Below the pieces are notes generated by a model. The model searched no databases. It saw nothing but the letters and a program-made list of their open reading frames with translations, and was not told the origin of the DNA. Positions 1 through 6,966 of a stretch of 9,671 nt of DNA are shown here, one piece after another. Position numbers and translations under genes: made by a program. The stretch is from Sulfurimonas sp. Its GTDB lineage: Bacteria > Campylobacterota > Campylobacteria > Campylobacterales > Sulfurimonadaceae. Positions within the stretch are counted from its first letter, which is position 1. Every line of letters starts with the position of its first letter. The stretch covers positions 1 to 9,671 of the forward strand of contig DTVI01000080.1 in the NCBI GenBank assembly GCA_012963655.1, written 5' to 3'.

Positions 1-340
1 AAAAACTAAAAACAAAACTCGTATTCAACGTAAGCGTAGAATCCGTGCGAAAATTTCTGGTTGTGCAGCGCGTCCACGTTTATCTGTGTTCCGTTCTAAC
101 CGTTTTATCTCAGCACAAGTAATTGATGACGCAACAGGAACTACTTTAGCTTCTGTTCACTCTAAAACACTTGGTTGTAAAGCAAATAAAGAGGGCGCTG
201 CAAAAGTTGGTGAAGCAATGGCTGCCGCTCTTAAAACTGCTGGTATCTCTACTGTTACATTTGATCGTAACGGTTATATCTATCATGGTGTTGTTAAAGC
301 GTTCGGTGACGCTGTACGCGCTAATGAAATCACACTGTAA
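1..340 (+). CDS. rplR: 50S ribosomal protein L18 (5' partial)
   Basis: This is large-subunit protein L18, which binds 5S rRNA in the central protuberance. The reading frame is open from base 2 and encodes about 112 residues up to the stop at 338-340. The visible N-terminus is very basic ([16 protein letters not shown]), followed by the L18 pattern [23 protein letters not shown], a lysine- and alanine-rich helix, and the C-terminal segment [24 protein letters not shown], which closely matches the conserved end of the family. Only a few N-terminal residues should be missing. The ATG at base 86 is internal (a Met after RLSVF) and is not the start. S5 follows after 6 bp, so the gene belongs to the spc ribosomal operon. 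Identification is secure. Confidence 0.97.
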   Translation, partial: KTKNKTRIQRKRRIRAKISGCAARPRLSVFRSNRFISAQVIDDATGTTLASVHSKTLGCKANKEGAAKVGEAMAAALKTAGISTVTFDRNGYIYHGVVKAFGDAVRANEITL

Positions 341-346
341 GGACTG

Positions 347-790
347 ATGATGGAAATCAATAGAGACGAATTTGAAGAATCGATTGTAAACATCGGTCGT
401 GTAACTAAAGTTGTAAAGGGTGGTAGACGTTTTCGTTTTACTGCTCTTATCGTTGTTGGAAACAAGAACGGTCAAGTAGGTTACGGTTACGGAAAAGCGA
501 AAGAAGTGCCTGACGCTATCAAAAAAGCAGTAGATAATGCATTTAAAAACATTACTAACGTAAGTATCAAAGGTACTACTATTGCTCATGATATCGAAGA
601 GAAGTTTAATGGTTCTAGAATCATTATGCGTCCAGCATCTGAAGGTACAGGTCTAATTGCCGGTGGTGCAATGCGTCCTGTTCTTGAACTTGCAGGTTTT
701 CAAGATATCTTAACTAAATCAATTGGATCAAACAACCCTAATACGGTTGTACGTGCTACTATTAATGCACTTGATCGTTTAAAAGGATAA
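347..790 (+). CDS. rpsE: 30S ribosomal protein S5
   Basis: This is small-subunit protein S5, which helps to set decoding accuracy and sits near the mRNA entry channel. It encodes 147 residues, normal for the compact bacterial form. The N-terminal double-stranded-RNA-binding-type S5 domain covers about residues 9-75, with the signatures [20 protein letters not shown] and [20 protein letters not shown]. The C-terminal domain carries [24 protein letters not shown]. Two ATG codons stand in tandem at 347 and 350; the AAGGA over the rplR stop lies slightly better placed for the second, so the protein may begin at either Met. It lies 6 bp after rplR and 3 bp before rplO, so it is co-transcribed and probably translationally coupled. 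Confidence 0.98.
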   Translation: MMEINRDEFEESIVNIGRVTKVVKGGRRFRFTALIVVGNKNGQVGYGYGKAKEVPDAIKKAVDNAFKNITNVSIKGTTIAHDIEEKFNGSRIIMRPASEGTGLIAGGAMRPVLELAGFQDILTKSIGSNNPNTVVRATINALDRLKG

Positions 791-793
791 GGT

Positions 794-1192
794 ATGTCAT
801 TAGAAAATCTTTCTCCAGCTGAAGGTTCTACACAGAACCGTAAGCGTGTAGGTCGTGGTCAAGCGTCTGGAACTGGTAAAACATCAGGACGTGGTCAAAA
901 AGGTCAAAAATCTCGTACAGGTTATAGCCGTAAGCGTAACTTTGAGGGTGGTCAAATGCCACTTGCTAAACGTATTCCTAAGACTGGTTTCTTCTCAAGA
1001 AAAATCAAGCCTTATGTAATTAATGTTGAGCGTGTTAAAGCGGTAGCTGAGCTTTCTGAAATTACAATGGAAACTATCCGTTCAGTTCACAAAGTTGCAA
1101 ACTCTGTTGGTAAGATTAAATTAGTTGGTGCGTCTGCTAAAGACCTAGCTAGTAAGATCAAAGACGAGAACGTAACCGTAACTGGAAAATAA
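794..1192 (+). CDS. rplO: 50S ribosomal protein L15
   Basis: This is large-subunit protein L15, a late-assembling protein that contacts 23S rRNA. It has 132 residues, within the usual range. The N-terminal third is the long basic, glycine-rich extension typical of L15 ([20 protein letters not shown], then [25 protein letters not shown]). A small globular C-terminal domain (about residues 70-132) contains [22 protein letters not shown]. An AAGGATAAGG ribosome-binding stretch overlaps the rpsE stop and fixes the start. secY begins 2 bp after the stop. No rpmD (L30) gene lies between rpsE and rplO here, so L30 is absent from this position. Confidence 0.97.
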   Translation: MSLENLSPAEGSTQNRKRVGRGQASGTGKTSGRGQKGQKSRTGYSRKRNFEGGQMPLAKRIPKTGFFSRKIKPYVINVERVKAVAELSEITMETIRSVHKVANSVGKIKLVGASAKDLASKIKDENVTVTGK

Positions 1193-1194
1193 CA

Positions 1195-2472
1195 GTGAGC
1201 AAGTCTTTAGTTAATAAAATTCTTATTACTCTTGGCTTCTTATTCCTATACCGTTTGCTGGCATATGTGCCAGTACCGGGTGTGGATGTAGAGGTAATCA
1301 AATCTTTCTTCGACAGCAACTCTGATAACGCACTTGGACTATTTAACATGTTCAATGGTAACGCAGCTGAGCGTCTATCTATCATTTCACTTGGTATCAT
1401 GCCTTATATTACTGCTTCTATTATTATGGAACTTCTTGCTGCAACTTTTGCACCACTAGGTCAAATGAAAAAAGAACGTGATGGTATGGTTAAGTATATG
1501 CAGATTATTCGTTACGCAACTATTGCAATTACTATTGTTCAAGCTATTGGTGTGTCTGTTGGGCTTCAAAACCTTACAGGACCTGATGGTGGTTCAGCTA
1601 TCTTAGTAGCAGATATGAATGAATTTTTACTTGTAGCAGCGGTATCTATGCTTGCTGGTACGATGTTATTAATGTGGATTGGTGAGCAGATTACTCAAAG
1701 TGGTATCGGTAACGGTATCTCTTTAATTATCTTTGCAGGTATCGTTTCTTCGATTCCTTCTGCAATTGGCTCAACAATTACACTTCTTAACACAGGTGGA
1801 ATGAACTTCATTATGGTTGTTGGTATTATTGCAGTTATCCTTGTTACGGTTGGTGTTATTATTTATGTTGAGCTTGGTGAGCGCCGTGTGCCTATCACTT
1901 ACGCCAAAAAAGTAATGATGCAAAACCAAAACAAGCGTGTGATGAATTATATTCCAATTAAGGTAAACCTTGCAGGTGTAATTCCAGTAATTTTTGCTTC
2001 AGCTATTTTAATGTTCCCAGGAACTATTCTTTCGGGAAATATTACAGCTGATTCTTCTCAATTAATGAAAGACATTGCGGATATTATGAATCCAAATTCA
2101 TACTTCTTTAATGTGTTTACCTTTGTATTTGTTGTTTTCTTTGCATATTTTTATGCTTCGATTACTTTTAATGCAAAAGACATTTCTGAGAACCTTAAGC
2201 GTCAAGGTGGTTTTATTCCCGGTGTTAGACCAGGAAGCCATACTGCTGAGTTCTTAAATGAAACAGCGTCTCGCTTGACATTTACTGGAGCGATCTACCT
2301 TGGTTTAGTGGCAACACTTCCATGGGTTATCGTAAAAGGTATGGGTGTTCCTTTCTTCTTTGGAGGAACGGCAGTTCTTATCGTTGTTCAAGTTGCACTT
2401 GATACAATGAGAAAAATTGAAGCTCAGGTTTATATGCAAAAGTACGAAACACTTTCGGCGGTTGGGCTTTAA
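1195..2472 (+). CDS. secY: preprotein translocase subunit SecY (GTG start)
   Basis: SecY is the central pore subunit of the SecYEG channel in the inner membrane; it moves unfolded preproteins to the periplasm and inserts membrane proteins. It has 425 residues with about ten hydrophobic segments, the family norm. Recognisable parts are the N-terminal region LLAYVPVPGVD, the segment IMPYITASIIMELL (TM2), GNGISLIIFAGIV, the cytosolic loop with YVELGERRVPITYAKK, and ENLKRQGGFIPGVRPG followed by the final membrane helices. The start is GTG, 2 bp after the rplO stop, with only a weak GGAAAA upstream; this suggests coupling to L15 translation. map follows after 2 bp. Identification is secure. Confidence 0.98.
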   Translation: MSKSLVNKILITLGFLFLYRLLAYVPVPGVDVEVIKSFFDSNSDNALGLFNMFNGNAAERLSIISLGIMPYITASIIMELLAATFAPLGQMKKERDGMVKYMQIIRYATIAITIVQAIGVSVGLQNLTGPDGGSAILVADMNEFLLVAAVSMLAGTMLLMWIGEQITQSGIGNGISLIIFAGIVSSIPSAIGSTITLLNTGGMNFIMVVGIIAVILVTVGVIIYVELGERRVPITYAKKVMMQNQNKRVMNYIPIKVNLAGVIPVIFASAILMFPGTILSGNITADSSQLMKDIADIMNPNSYFFNVFTFVFVVFFAYFYASITFNAKDISENLKRQGGFIPGVRPGSHTAEFLNETASRLTFTGAIYLGLVATLPWVIVKGMGVPFFFGGTAVLIVVQVALDTMRKIEAQVYMQKYETLSAVGL

Positions 2473-2474
2473 TC

Positions 2475-3233
2475 ATGGCCATTGCTATACGCAAACCTAA
2501 AGAAATTGATAAATTGCGCGCAGCAAATAAGATTGTTGCGGGCGCTTTGAACCTTATGCGTGAAAATGCTATTGTTGGTGCATCTTTGTCTGACTTAGAT
2601 GCAATGGCAGAAGATTTTATTCGTGCAGCAGGTGCAAAACCATCATTTAAAGGTCTATATGGCTTTCCTTCTTCTGTATGTTGTTCACTAAATGAATGTA
2701 TTATTCATGGAATACCTACTGATTATAAGTTAAAAGAGGGTGATGTTATCGGTTTTGATATCGGTACTGAACTTGATGGATACTTTGGTGACGCGGCTAT
2801 TTCTGTTGGTGTTGGCAAGATTACAAAAGAAGACGAAGATTTGATTGCTTGTGCAAAAGATAGCCTTTATCATGCGATAGATGTTATTAGAGACGGAATG
2901 CGATTTAAAGAACTTTCTTTAGAATTAGAGAAATTTATCACAGCTCGTGGTTATGTACCATTACGCAATTTTTGCGGACATGGAATTGGTACTAAGCCTC
3001 ATGAAGAACCAGAAATTCCTAATTATCTTGATTCCCCTAATGCAAAGCAGGGACCTAAGATTAAAAACGGAATGGTTTTTTGTTTAGAACCAATGATATG
3101 CCAGAAAGATGGCAAACCAAAAATACTAGAAAACGGCTGGGATGTTGTTAGCGAAGACAGATTAAGAGGTTCACATTATGAACACACTGTTGCAGTTATC
3201 AATGGAAAAGCCGAGATTCTATCAACTTTATAA
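2475..3233 (+). CDS. map: methionine aminopeptidase, type I
   Basis: This cytoplasmic metallo-enzyme removes the initiator methionine from new proteins. It has 252 residues, typical of a bacterial type I enzyme without an N-terminal extension. The pita-bread-fold residues are visible: substrate-side H78 in IIHGIP, then metal ligands D95 (GFDIG), D106 (GYFGDAA), H169 (GHGIG), E205 (CLEPMI) and E236 (YEHTVAV). All expected ligands are present, so the enzyme should be active. Its position between secY and infA is common where this operon is kept together; adk, which often precedes map in Firmicutes, is absent. The ATG lies 2 bp after the secY stop without a strong ribosome-binding site, implying coupling. 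Confidence 0.97.
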   Translation: MAIAIRKPKEIDKLRAANKIVAGALNLMRENAIVGASLSDLDAMAEDFIRAAGAKPSFKGLYGFPSSVCCSLNECIIHGIPTDYKLKEGDVIGFDIGTELDGYFGDAAISVGVGKITKEDEDLIACAKDSLYHAIDVIRDGMRFKELSLELEKFITARGYVPLRNFCGHGIGTKPHEEPEIPNYLDSPNAKQGPKIKNGMVFCLEPMICQKDGKPKILENGWDVVSEDRLRGSHYEHTVAVINGKAEILSTL

Positions 3234-3242
3234 GGAAATAAT

Positions 3243-3461
3243 ATGTCTAAAGCTGACGTAATTGAAGTTGACGGTAAGATTGTTGAGGCCCTTCCAAATG
3301 CAACATTTCGTGTTGAACTTGAAAATGGTCACGTAATCTTATGTCACATCGCCGGTAAAATGCGTATGCACTATATTAAGATTCTACCTGGAGACAAGGT
3401 TAAACTTGAACTAACTCCATATAGTCTTGATAAGGGCCGTATCACATACCGTTACAAATAA
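3243..3461 (+). CDS. infA: translation initiation factor IF-1
   Basis: IF-1 binds the A site of the 30S subunit during initiation and supports IF-2 and IF-3. The protein is 72 residues, exactly the canonical size, and is a single S1-type OB-fold domain: [20 protein letters not shown], then [20 protein letters not shown], ending in [11 protein letters not shown] clear AAGGA lies upstream of the ATG. It is the last gene of the operon here: a stem-loop follows and an unrelated gene begins 115 bp later. In many bacteria rpmJ, rpsM, rpsK, rpsD, rpoA and rplQ come next, so the ribosomal cluster is interrupted at this point. Confidence 0.98.
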   Translation: MSKADVIEVDGKIVEALPNATFRVELENGHVILCHIAGKMRMHYIKILPGDKVKLELTPYSLDKGRITYRYK

Positions 3462-3469
3462 AAATCTTT

Positions 3470-3489
3470 AGGGCTAAATTATTAGTCCT
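3470..3489 (+). terminator. Probable terminator of the spc operon
   Basis: Eight bases after the infA stop, AGGGCTAA and TTAGTCCT can pair as an 8-bp stem (one G-U pair) around a 4-base ATTA loop. The following sequence is T-rich (TTTAGTTTATTT) but lacks an uninterrupted T-run. It fits a moderate intrinsic terminator separating the ribosomal genes from the desaturase gene. Confidence 0.55.
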
Positions 3490-3512
3490 TTAGTTTATTT
3501 AAAATCTATCTT

Positions 3513-3521
3513 TGTTATAAT
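3513..3521 (+). promoter_or_regulatory. Extended -10 promoter of the desaturase gene
   Basis: The sequence TGTTATAAT is a perfect extended -10 element (TGnTATAAT), 55 bp upstream of the desaturase ATG. There is no TTGACA-like -35 box, only AT-rich sequence, as is usual for housekeeping-sigma promoters in Campylobacterota. It would give a leader of about 50 nt. Confidence 0.6.
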
Positions 3522-3576
3522 CCTCATAAGTTTTTATTAAATTAAAATTTCAGTTTTTATTTTATAAGGGTTTACT

Positions 3577-4563
3577 ATGGAACATAAAAAATATACAAAT
3601 GAAGAATTTAACTTTTTATTTGCCGAATTAAAGGCAAAGATTAAGGCTGAAGGCCTATACGCCAATTGCCACCGCAGGGCTTATATTGAATTTATTATTG
3701 TCATTGGACTACTTGGCTTATCGGTATACTCAGTGACAGCCTTTCATCCTATTATTACGGCCTTTCTGTTTGCTTTAACAATTATGCGTGCTACCTTTGT
3801 AGCTCACGATCTAATTCATGGACAATATTTTGGCTCACGTCATACAAACAAAAGCGTATCTTACGTTTTTGCAAATGGAATTATGGGAATATCTCGTTCA
3901 TGGTGGGAAAATAAACATAATTTTTTACATCACACCTACACGAATATCATCGGTAAAGACACGGACTTAGACGCAGGGGGTGGTGCTTTTACGGGTGGTC
4001 ATGAATATCCAAGATGGTTCCATAATAATCAGCATATTTTATTTTGGCCACTTCTTACTCTTTTATATGTAGTATTTTGGGTTCAGTCTGTGATATATGT
4101 TATAGAAAAAAGATATTGGGGTGAACTTAGTATGTTAGTTATAAATACAATGATTCCAGTATACATTGTATATTCACTTGGTTGGGGTGTAGGTTTAGCT
4201 ACTGTGGTTGGTATGTATGTTATCTGGGCTTTATGGTTTGGCGCAGTTATCATTACAAACCACTTAGGTTTAGAAATGTTTCCAGAAGAGAAATATAAAG
4301 ATTTCACTTGGTTAGAACTGCAAAATAGAACAAGTCGTAATGTAAGAGGGGGCTGGTTTATTCACTGGTTTTATGGTGGTTTAAATACTCAAGTTGAACA
4401 TCATTTATATCCAAAGGCTCCACGTTTTTACCTACTCAAGGCAGCGAAGATAACAGAAGAGTTTTGTTTAAAGCATGACATCACTTATATTACAGCCACT
4501 CCTTGGGAAACGTATAAAGAGATCTATTATTTCTTAAAAAATACTAGACCTAAACAGGACTAA
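3577..4563 (+). CDS. membrane fatty acid desaturase (di-iron)
   Basis: This is a 328-residue inner-membrane desaturase that should introduce a double bond into fatty acyl chains with O2 and electrons from a small carrier. The three histidine boxes of the membrane di-iron family (PF00487 type) are intact: HDLIH (77-81), HNFLHH (114-119) and QVEHH (272-276). Hydrophobic segments lie around residues 38-75 and 155-225, giving the usual two membrane pairs. The QxxHH third box is typical of acyl-lipid or acyl-CoA desaturases rather than alkane hydroxylases or carotene ketolases. The regiospecificity (for example delta-9) cannot be read from the sequence. AAGGG lies 5 bp before the ATG. The gene has its own promoter-like site, and its 3' end overlaps the convergent flavoprotein gene by 14 bp. 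A role in membrane fluidity is inferred. Confidence 0.9.
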   Translation: MEHKKYTNEEFNFLFAELKAKIKAEGLYANCHRRAYIEFIIVIGLLGLSVYSVTAFHPIITAFLFALTIMRATFVAHDLIHGQYFGSRHTNKSVSYVFANGIMGISRSWWENKHNFLHHTYTNIIGKDTDLDAGGGAFTGGHEYPRWFHNNQHILFWPLLTLLYVVFWVQSVIYVIEKRYWGELSMLVINTMIPVYIVYSLGWGVGLATVVGMYVIWALWFGAVIITNHLGLEMFPEEKYKDFTWLELQNRTSRNVRGGWFIHWFYGGLNTQVEHHLYPKAPRFYLLKAAKITEEFCLKHDITYITATPWETYKEIYYFLKNTRPKQD

Positions 4564-5563
4564 GCTTATCTACTACTTCTTTAGCAGATGTAAGAGCACC
4601 TTCAAGATAACCACCGTCTGTAAAGGCGGTTTCGGTTCCAATAAATAAGAGTTTATTGTTAAAATGAGACAAATTCAGACTATACTCAGGATGGGCTGAA
4701 AGTCCCTTATAATCTAATGCATTAGATGAAAATCTTTCTTCTCTCCAGTCGGTAAAATATATATGTATAATCTCCTCAGCATTAGATCCAAAAAGTCTTT
4801 TCATCTGTTCTTTTACATCTTCTATAATATTATCTGTAGACGCCTGAGCCTGTACAAAACCAAACAATGCAGCCTTATCATTAGTAGATGCATCATGTAT
4901 CTCTGCTAAAGGACCTACTTGTGAATATACAAAACCACTCAGGCCCTGGTCTTTCCAAAAAGAATTTTTGAATTCAATTACACATTTTGCAGTATGTCCC
5001 ATCCATGTAGGTGTGTTTAACATTTCTTTTTTTATCTTTGCTTCTAGGGCAGGTTCATATGAGATATGTTCAGCTGCCAAACGTGGGGCTAGGGTTGAGA
5101 GCACATAATCAGTCTTATAGGTCTGATCAGGAGTTTTTACATATATACTTGAGTCTTCTTCTGTAATGCTCAGAACTTCTTGATTTAGATGTATTGTCTC
5201 TTTTTCAAGTTTTGTCTCAAGAGCATTTATAATCTGTATTAAACCACCGGTAACTCTGAATGAGGGAGCTGGCGGAGGAGCATCAAAACGTTGAAGCAGG
5301 GAAGGTGTATCATATAAGGCTTGACCATGTGTATACTGAGAAAATATTTCAAGGCCTAAGTCATCAATAAGAGATAAAATATTTTTTTGGTGAGGCCAAA
5401 TCCATGAAGGACCAAGATCATGACCTTTTTGAGTAAGGATTCTTCCTCCCAGACGTTCTCTTGCTTCTAAAATTATTATATTATATTTCTCTTGCAAGAG
5501 AGTTGCTGCATATAGACCACTTATACCTGCTCCGATAATAATAAGGTCTTGTTTCTTTTTCAT
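4550..5563 (-). CDS. FAD-dependent oxidoreductase, amine oxidase family
   Basis: This 337-residue flavoprotein is expected to oxidise amines or a related substrate. The N-terminal Rossmann dinucleotide-binding motif is clear: IIGAGISGLYAA with GAGISG at residues 11-16, a ribose-binding Glu at 33 (ILEARE), and the RxGGR motif at 37-41. The C-terminus has the second FAD-contact motif LLFIGTETAFTDGGYLEGAL, characteristic of the flavin amine oxidase / protoporphyrinogen oxidase-like superfamily (PF01593). It is shorter than classical monoamine oxidases (about 450-500 residues), so much of the substrate domain is reduced and the substrate is unknown. No signal peptide or membrane anchor is seen, so it is probably cytoplasmic. 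The ribosome-binding site is weak (AAAGA). It lies downstream of soxZ on the same strand, but a strong inverted repeat in the gap suggests a separate transcript. Confidence 0.82.
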   Translation of the reverse strand: MKKKQDLIIIGAGISGLYAATLLQEKYNIIILEARERLGGRILTQKGHDLGPSWIWPHQKNILSLIDDLGLEIFSQYTHGQALYDTPSLLQRFDAPPPAPSFRVTGGLIQIINALETKLEKETIHLNQEVLSITEEDSSIYVKTPDQTYKTDYVLSTLAPRLAAEHISYEPALEAKIKKEMLNTPTWMGHTAKCVIEFKNSFWKDQGLSGFVYSQVGPLAEIHDASTNDKAALFGFVQAQASTDNIIEDVKEQMKRLFGSNAEEIIHIYFTDWREERFSSNALDYKGLSAHPEYSLNLSHFNNKLLFIGTETAFTDGGYLEGALTSAKEVVDKLSPV

Positions 5564-5661
5564 TTTTAATATCTTTAAATCATTATTTATAAAAGTTTAG
5601 CAAATGAGGCCAGTATAACTGTTGAATGTCTTTATTAAAATTATTTAAGTGAAGGAGGAGA

Positions 5662-5687
5662 GATGCAATAAGCTTACTTATTGCATC
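5662..5687 (-). terminator. Perfect 11-bp inverted repeat after soxZ, likely terminator
   Basis: GATGCAATAAG and CTTATTGCATC form a perfect 11-bp stem with a 4-base loop, 18 bp beyond the soxZ stop codon. It is the strongest hairpin in the window. No long T-run follows on the minus strand (TCTCCTCCTTCAC comes next), so it may be a terminator of relaxed type or an mRNA 3'-end stabiliser for the soxY-soxZ transcript. Confidence 0.5.
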
Positions 5688-5705
5688 CAAAGTGTATTAA
5701 AGTGT

Positions 5706-6017
5706 TTATTTTATTTTTGATGTATTAGTTTTAGTGTTGCCTTTGTTATCTATATATGTCATAGAAATTTTATCACCTTTTAGCGCCCCTACAAATTTGA
5801 ACTTAAAGATAGGATCTTTAGATACAAATTGGCTAGTAGATACTTCATAAACAACTTTCCCATTGACAGTTGCTGAGATATGAGTAATAAATTGTGCATT
5901 ATTTCTATCTCCTGTTTTTCTCATAGCTTGATTATAGGTACTCATTTGGTGTTTAGCTAATGCTTTTACTTTTACTATACCGTCTTTAACTTTTGCTTTA
6001 ATTTTAATATCTGCCAT
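5706..6017 (-). CDS. soxZ: sulfur-oxidation carrier subunit SoxZ
   Basis: SoxZ pairs with SoxY in the periplasm. The heterodimer carries thiosulfate-derived sulfur on a SoxY cysteine while the other Sox enzymes act on it. The protein has 103 residues, close to the family norm, and is all-beta in pattern: IKIKAKVKDGIVKVKALAKHQM at the N-terminus, FITHISATVNGKVVYEVSTSQFVSKDPIFKFKF in the middle, and GDKISMTYIDNKGNTKTNTSKI at the end, matching the SoxZ layout. No signal peptide is present, as expected because SoxZ is exported bound to SoxY. AAAGGA lies 7 bp before the ATG. soxY is directly upstream with a 92-bp gap that contains an inverted repeat. Family assignment is confident; which sulfur substrate is handled is not visible. 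Confidence 0.92.
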   Translation of the reverse strand: MADIKIKAKVKDGIVKVKALAKHQMSTYNQAMRKTGDRNNAQFITHISATVNGKVVYEVSTSQFVSKDPIFKFKFVGALKGDKISMTYIDNKGNTKTNTSKIK

Positions 6018-6036
6018 ATCTAATCCTTTGTTGATT

Positions 6037-6069
6037 AAGATAGACTTGCTTTTATCTCAAATCTATCTT
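6037..6069 (-). repeat. 8-bp inverted repeat between soxY and soxZ
   Basis: AAGATAGA (6037-6044) and TCTATCTT (6062-6069) are perfect inverted arms with a 17-base spacer, in the soxY-soxZ gap and 20 bp upstream of the soxZ start. It could reduce read-through or stabilise the upstream message, setting different SoxY and SoxZ levels, or be a protein-binding site. Function is inferred only. Confidence 0.4.
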
Positions 6070-6109
6070 GGTATATTCATATTATGTTTTTAATTGAATA
6101 ACTAAACTA

Positions 6110-6565
6110 TTAACTACCATCACATCCACCAAGGGCCACTTCAAGAACGCGTGTTCCTTGGTAAAACTTTCCATCTAAGCCTTCGACAATGGCAATAATA
6201 GTGCCGCTATTTCCCATTTTAATTTTAATGTCATAGTCTAGAATTGCTCCTTCTCCCAGTGTAAATACAGCTACGGCTGCTTCTGGGTTGGCATTTTGAA
6301 AAATTGCTAGGGACTTAGCCTGAATCTTTGAAAATACATTTACGGGGATAGCCGCCCCATTGCGTGCTAATTTAGGAGTAGTAATAGTAATACCACTTTT
6401 AATAACTGATATATCTCCATAAAGAGCTTTAATGGCATCATCAATGCTATGCGCAGTCCAAGTGTCTGGCCTTGTATTTCTAAAGTCTGCAGCATTTACT
6501 TGTGGAACAATAACAGCAGATGCTGCAGCTAAAGCGGTGAATCTTAAAAAAATTCTTCTTAACAT
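6110..6565 (-). CDS. soxY: sulfur-oxidation carrier subunit SoxY
   Basis: SoxY is the sulfur-bearing subunit of the SoxYZ carrier. It has 151 residues. The N-terminus is a twin-arginine signal (RRIFLRF at residues 3-9, hydrophobic core, likely cleavage after VNA at 25), consistent with export of the folded SoxYZ pair. The mature protein shows the SoxY pattern: ITITTPKLARNGAAIPVNVFSK, then an Ig-like middle, then AIVEGLDGKFYQGTRVLEVALGGC. The essential cysteine is C148 on the C-terminal swinging arm. Most SoxY proteins end in GGCGG, but this one ends GGCDGS, one residue longer and with Asp after Cys. AAGGA lies 8 bp before the ATG. It sits between the cytochrome c gene and soxZ, probably as one operon. 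Confidence 0.92.
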   Translation of the reverse strand: MLRRIFLRFTALAAASAVIVPQVNAADFRNTRPDTWTAHSIDDAIKALYGDISVIKSGITITTPKLARNGAAIPVNVFSKIQAKSLAIFQNANPEAAVAVFTLGEGAILDYDIKIKMGNSGTIIAIVEGLDGKFYQGTRVLEVALGGCDGS

Positions 6566-6590
6566 TTTGTTTTCCTTTTTAGTGACTTAT

Positions 6591-6625
6591 TCAAAAAAGA
6601 GTAAGATAAATACACCCTTTTTTGA
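6591..6625 (-). repeat. 9-bp inverted repeat upstream of soxY
   Basis: TCAAAAAAG (6591-6599) and CTTTTTTGA (6617-6625) are perfect inverted arms around a 17-base spacer, centred 43 bp upstream of the soxY start, in the gap after the cytochrome gene. It may be a weak terminator or attenuator with its own T-run arm, or an operator. Because the arms are A/T homopolymers, chance in AT-rich DNA is possible. Confidence 0.35.
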
Positions 6626-6640
6626 GCTTGCCTTTAGATA

Positions 6641-6940
6641 TTATTTATTTTTTAATGTCGTAATATGTAAGGCAAGAGCCTCAATATCTTCAGTACTTAG
6701 TCTTACAATCTGACTCCTCATAATACCTTTCATAGCCCCACCATAAGACCCATCCTTATAACCATTAAGCGTGGCTACTAAGTCCATTTTAGTCATGTCT
6801 TGAATGATCTTAGATTTTCCAAGGGCTTTTTTCTCTCCTTGGCTTCCATGACAGCCTGCACATTTACTATATAAGGAAGCCCCATCTGCTGCCAAGATCA
6901 TAGTTGAGATTAGTGTTAATCCTAGTATTATCTTTTTCAT
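6641..6940 (-). CDS. monohaem class I cytochrome c (c553-like)
   Basis: This is a small periplasmic electron carrier. The protein is 99 residues from the ATG at 6940, chosen because AAAGGA lies 6 bp upstream and the signal peptide then begins cleanly (MKKIILGLTLISTMILA); an ATG 36 bp further out lies inside the preceding reading frame and has no such site. The haem site is CAGCH at residues 27-31. The likely axial methionine is one of those in YGGAMKGIMRSQ. The C-terminal LSTEDIEALALHITTLK is the conserved packing helix of class I cytochromes. It lies 75 bp upstream of soxY, so it may accept electrons from Sox reactions. It could be a SoxX-like or c553-type protein; motif and size favour the latter. 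Confidence 0.87.
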   Translation of the reverse strand: MKKIILGLTLISTMILAADGASLYSKCAGCHGSQGEKKALGKSKIIQDMTKMDLVATLNGYKDGSYGGAMKGIMRSQIVRLSTEDIEALALHITTLKNK

Positions 6941-6966
6941 TTTGTATCCTTTATATTTTTGCTTGT

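Noticed and set aside
146..589. 147-codon open frame on the minus strand
   Set aside because: It lies antisense across rplR and rpsE, has no family resemblance, and the plus-strand proteins are certain.
5652..5670. Strong Shine-Dalgarno-like AAGGAGGAGAG followed by ATG on the plus strand
   Set aside because: The frame is ATG CAA TAA, two codons only, and overlaps the hairpin after soxZ; a coincidence is more likely than a leader peptide.
6432..6713. 93-codon plus-strand open frame
   Set aside because: It is antisense across the soxY 5' end, the gap and the cytochrome 3' end, and has no supporting features.
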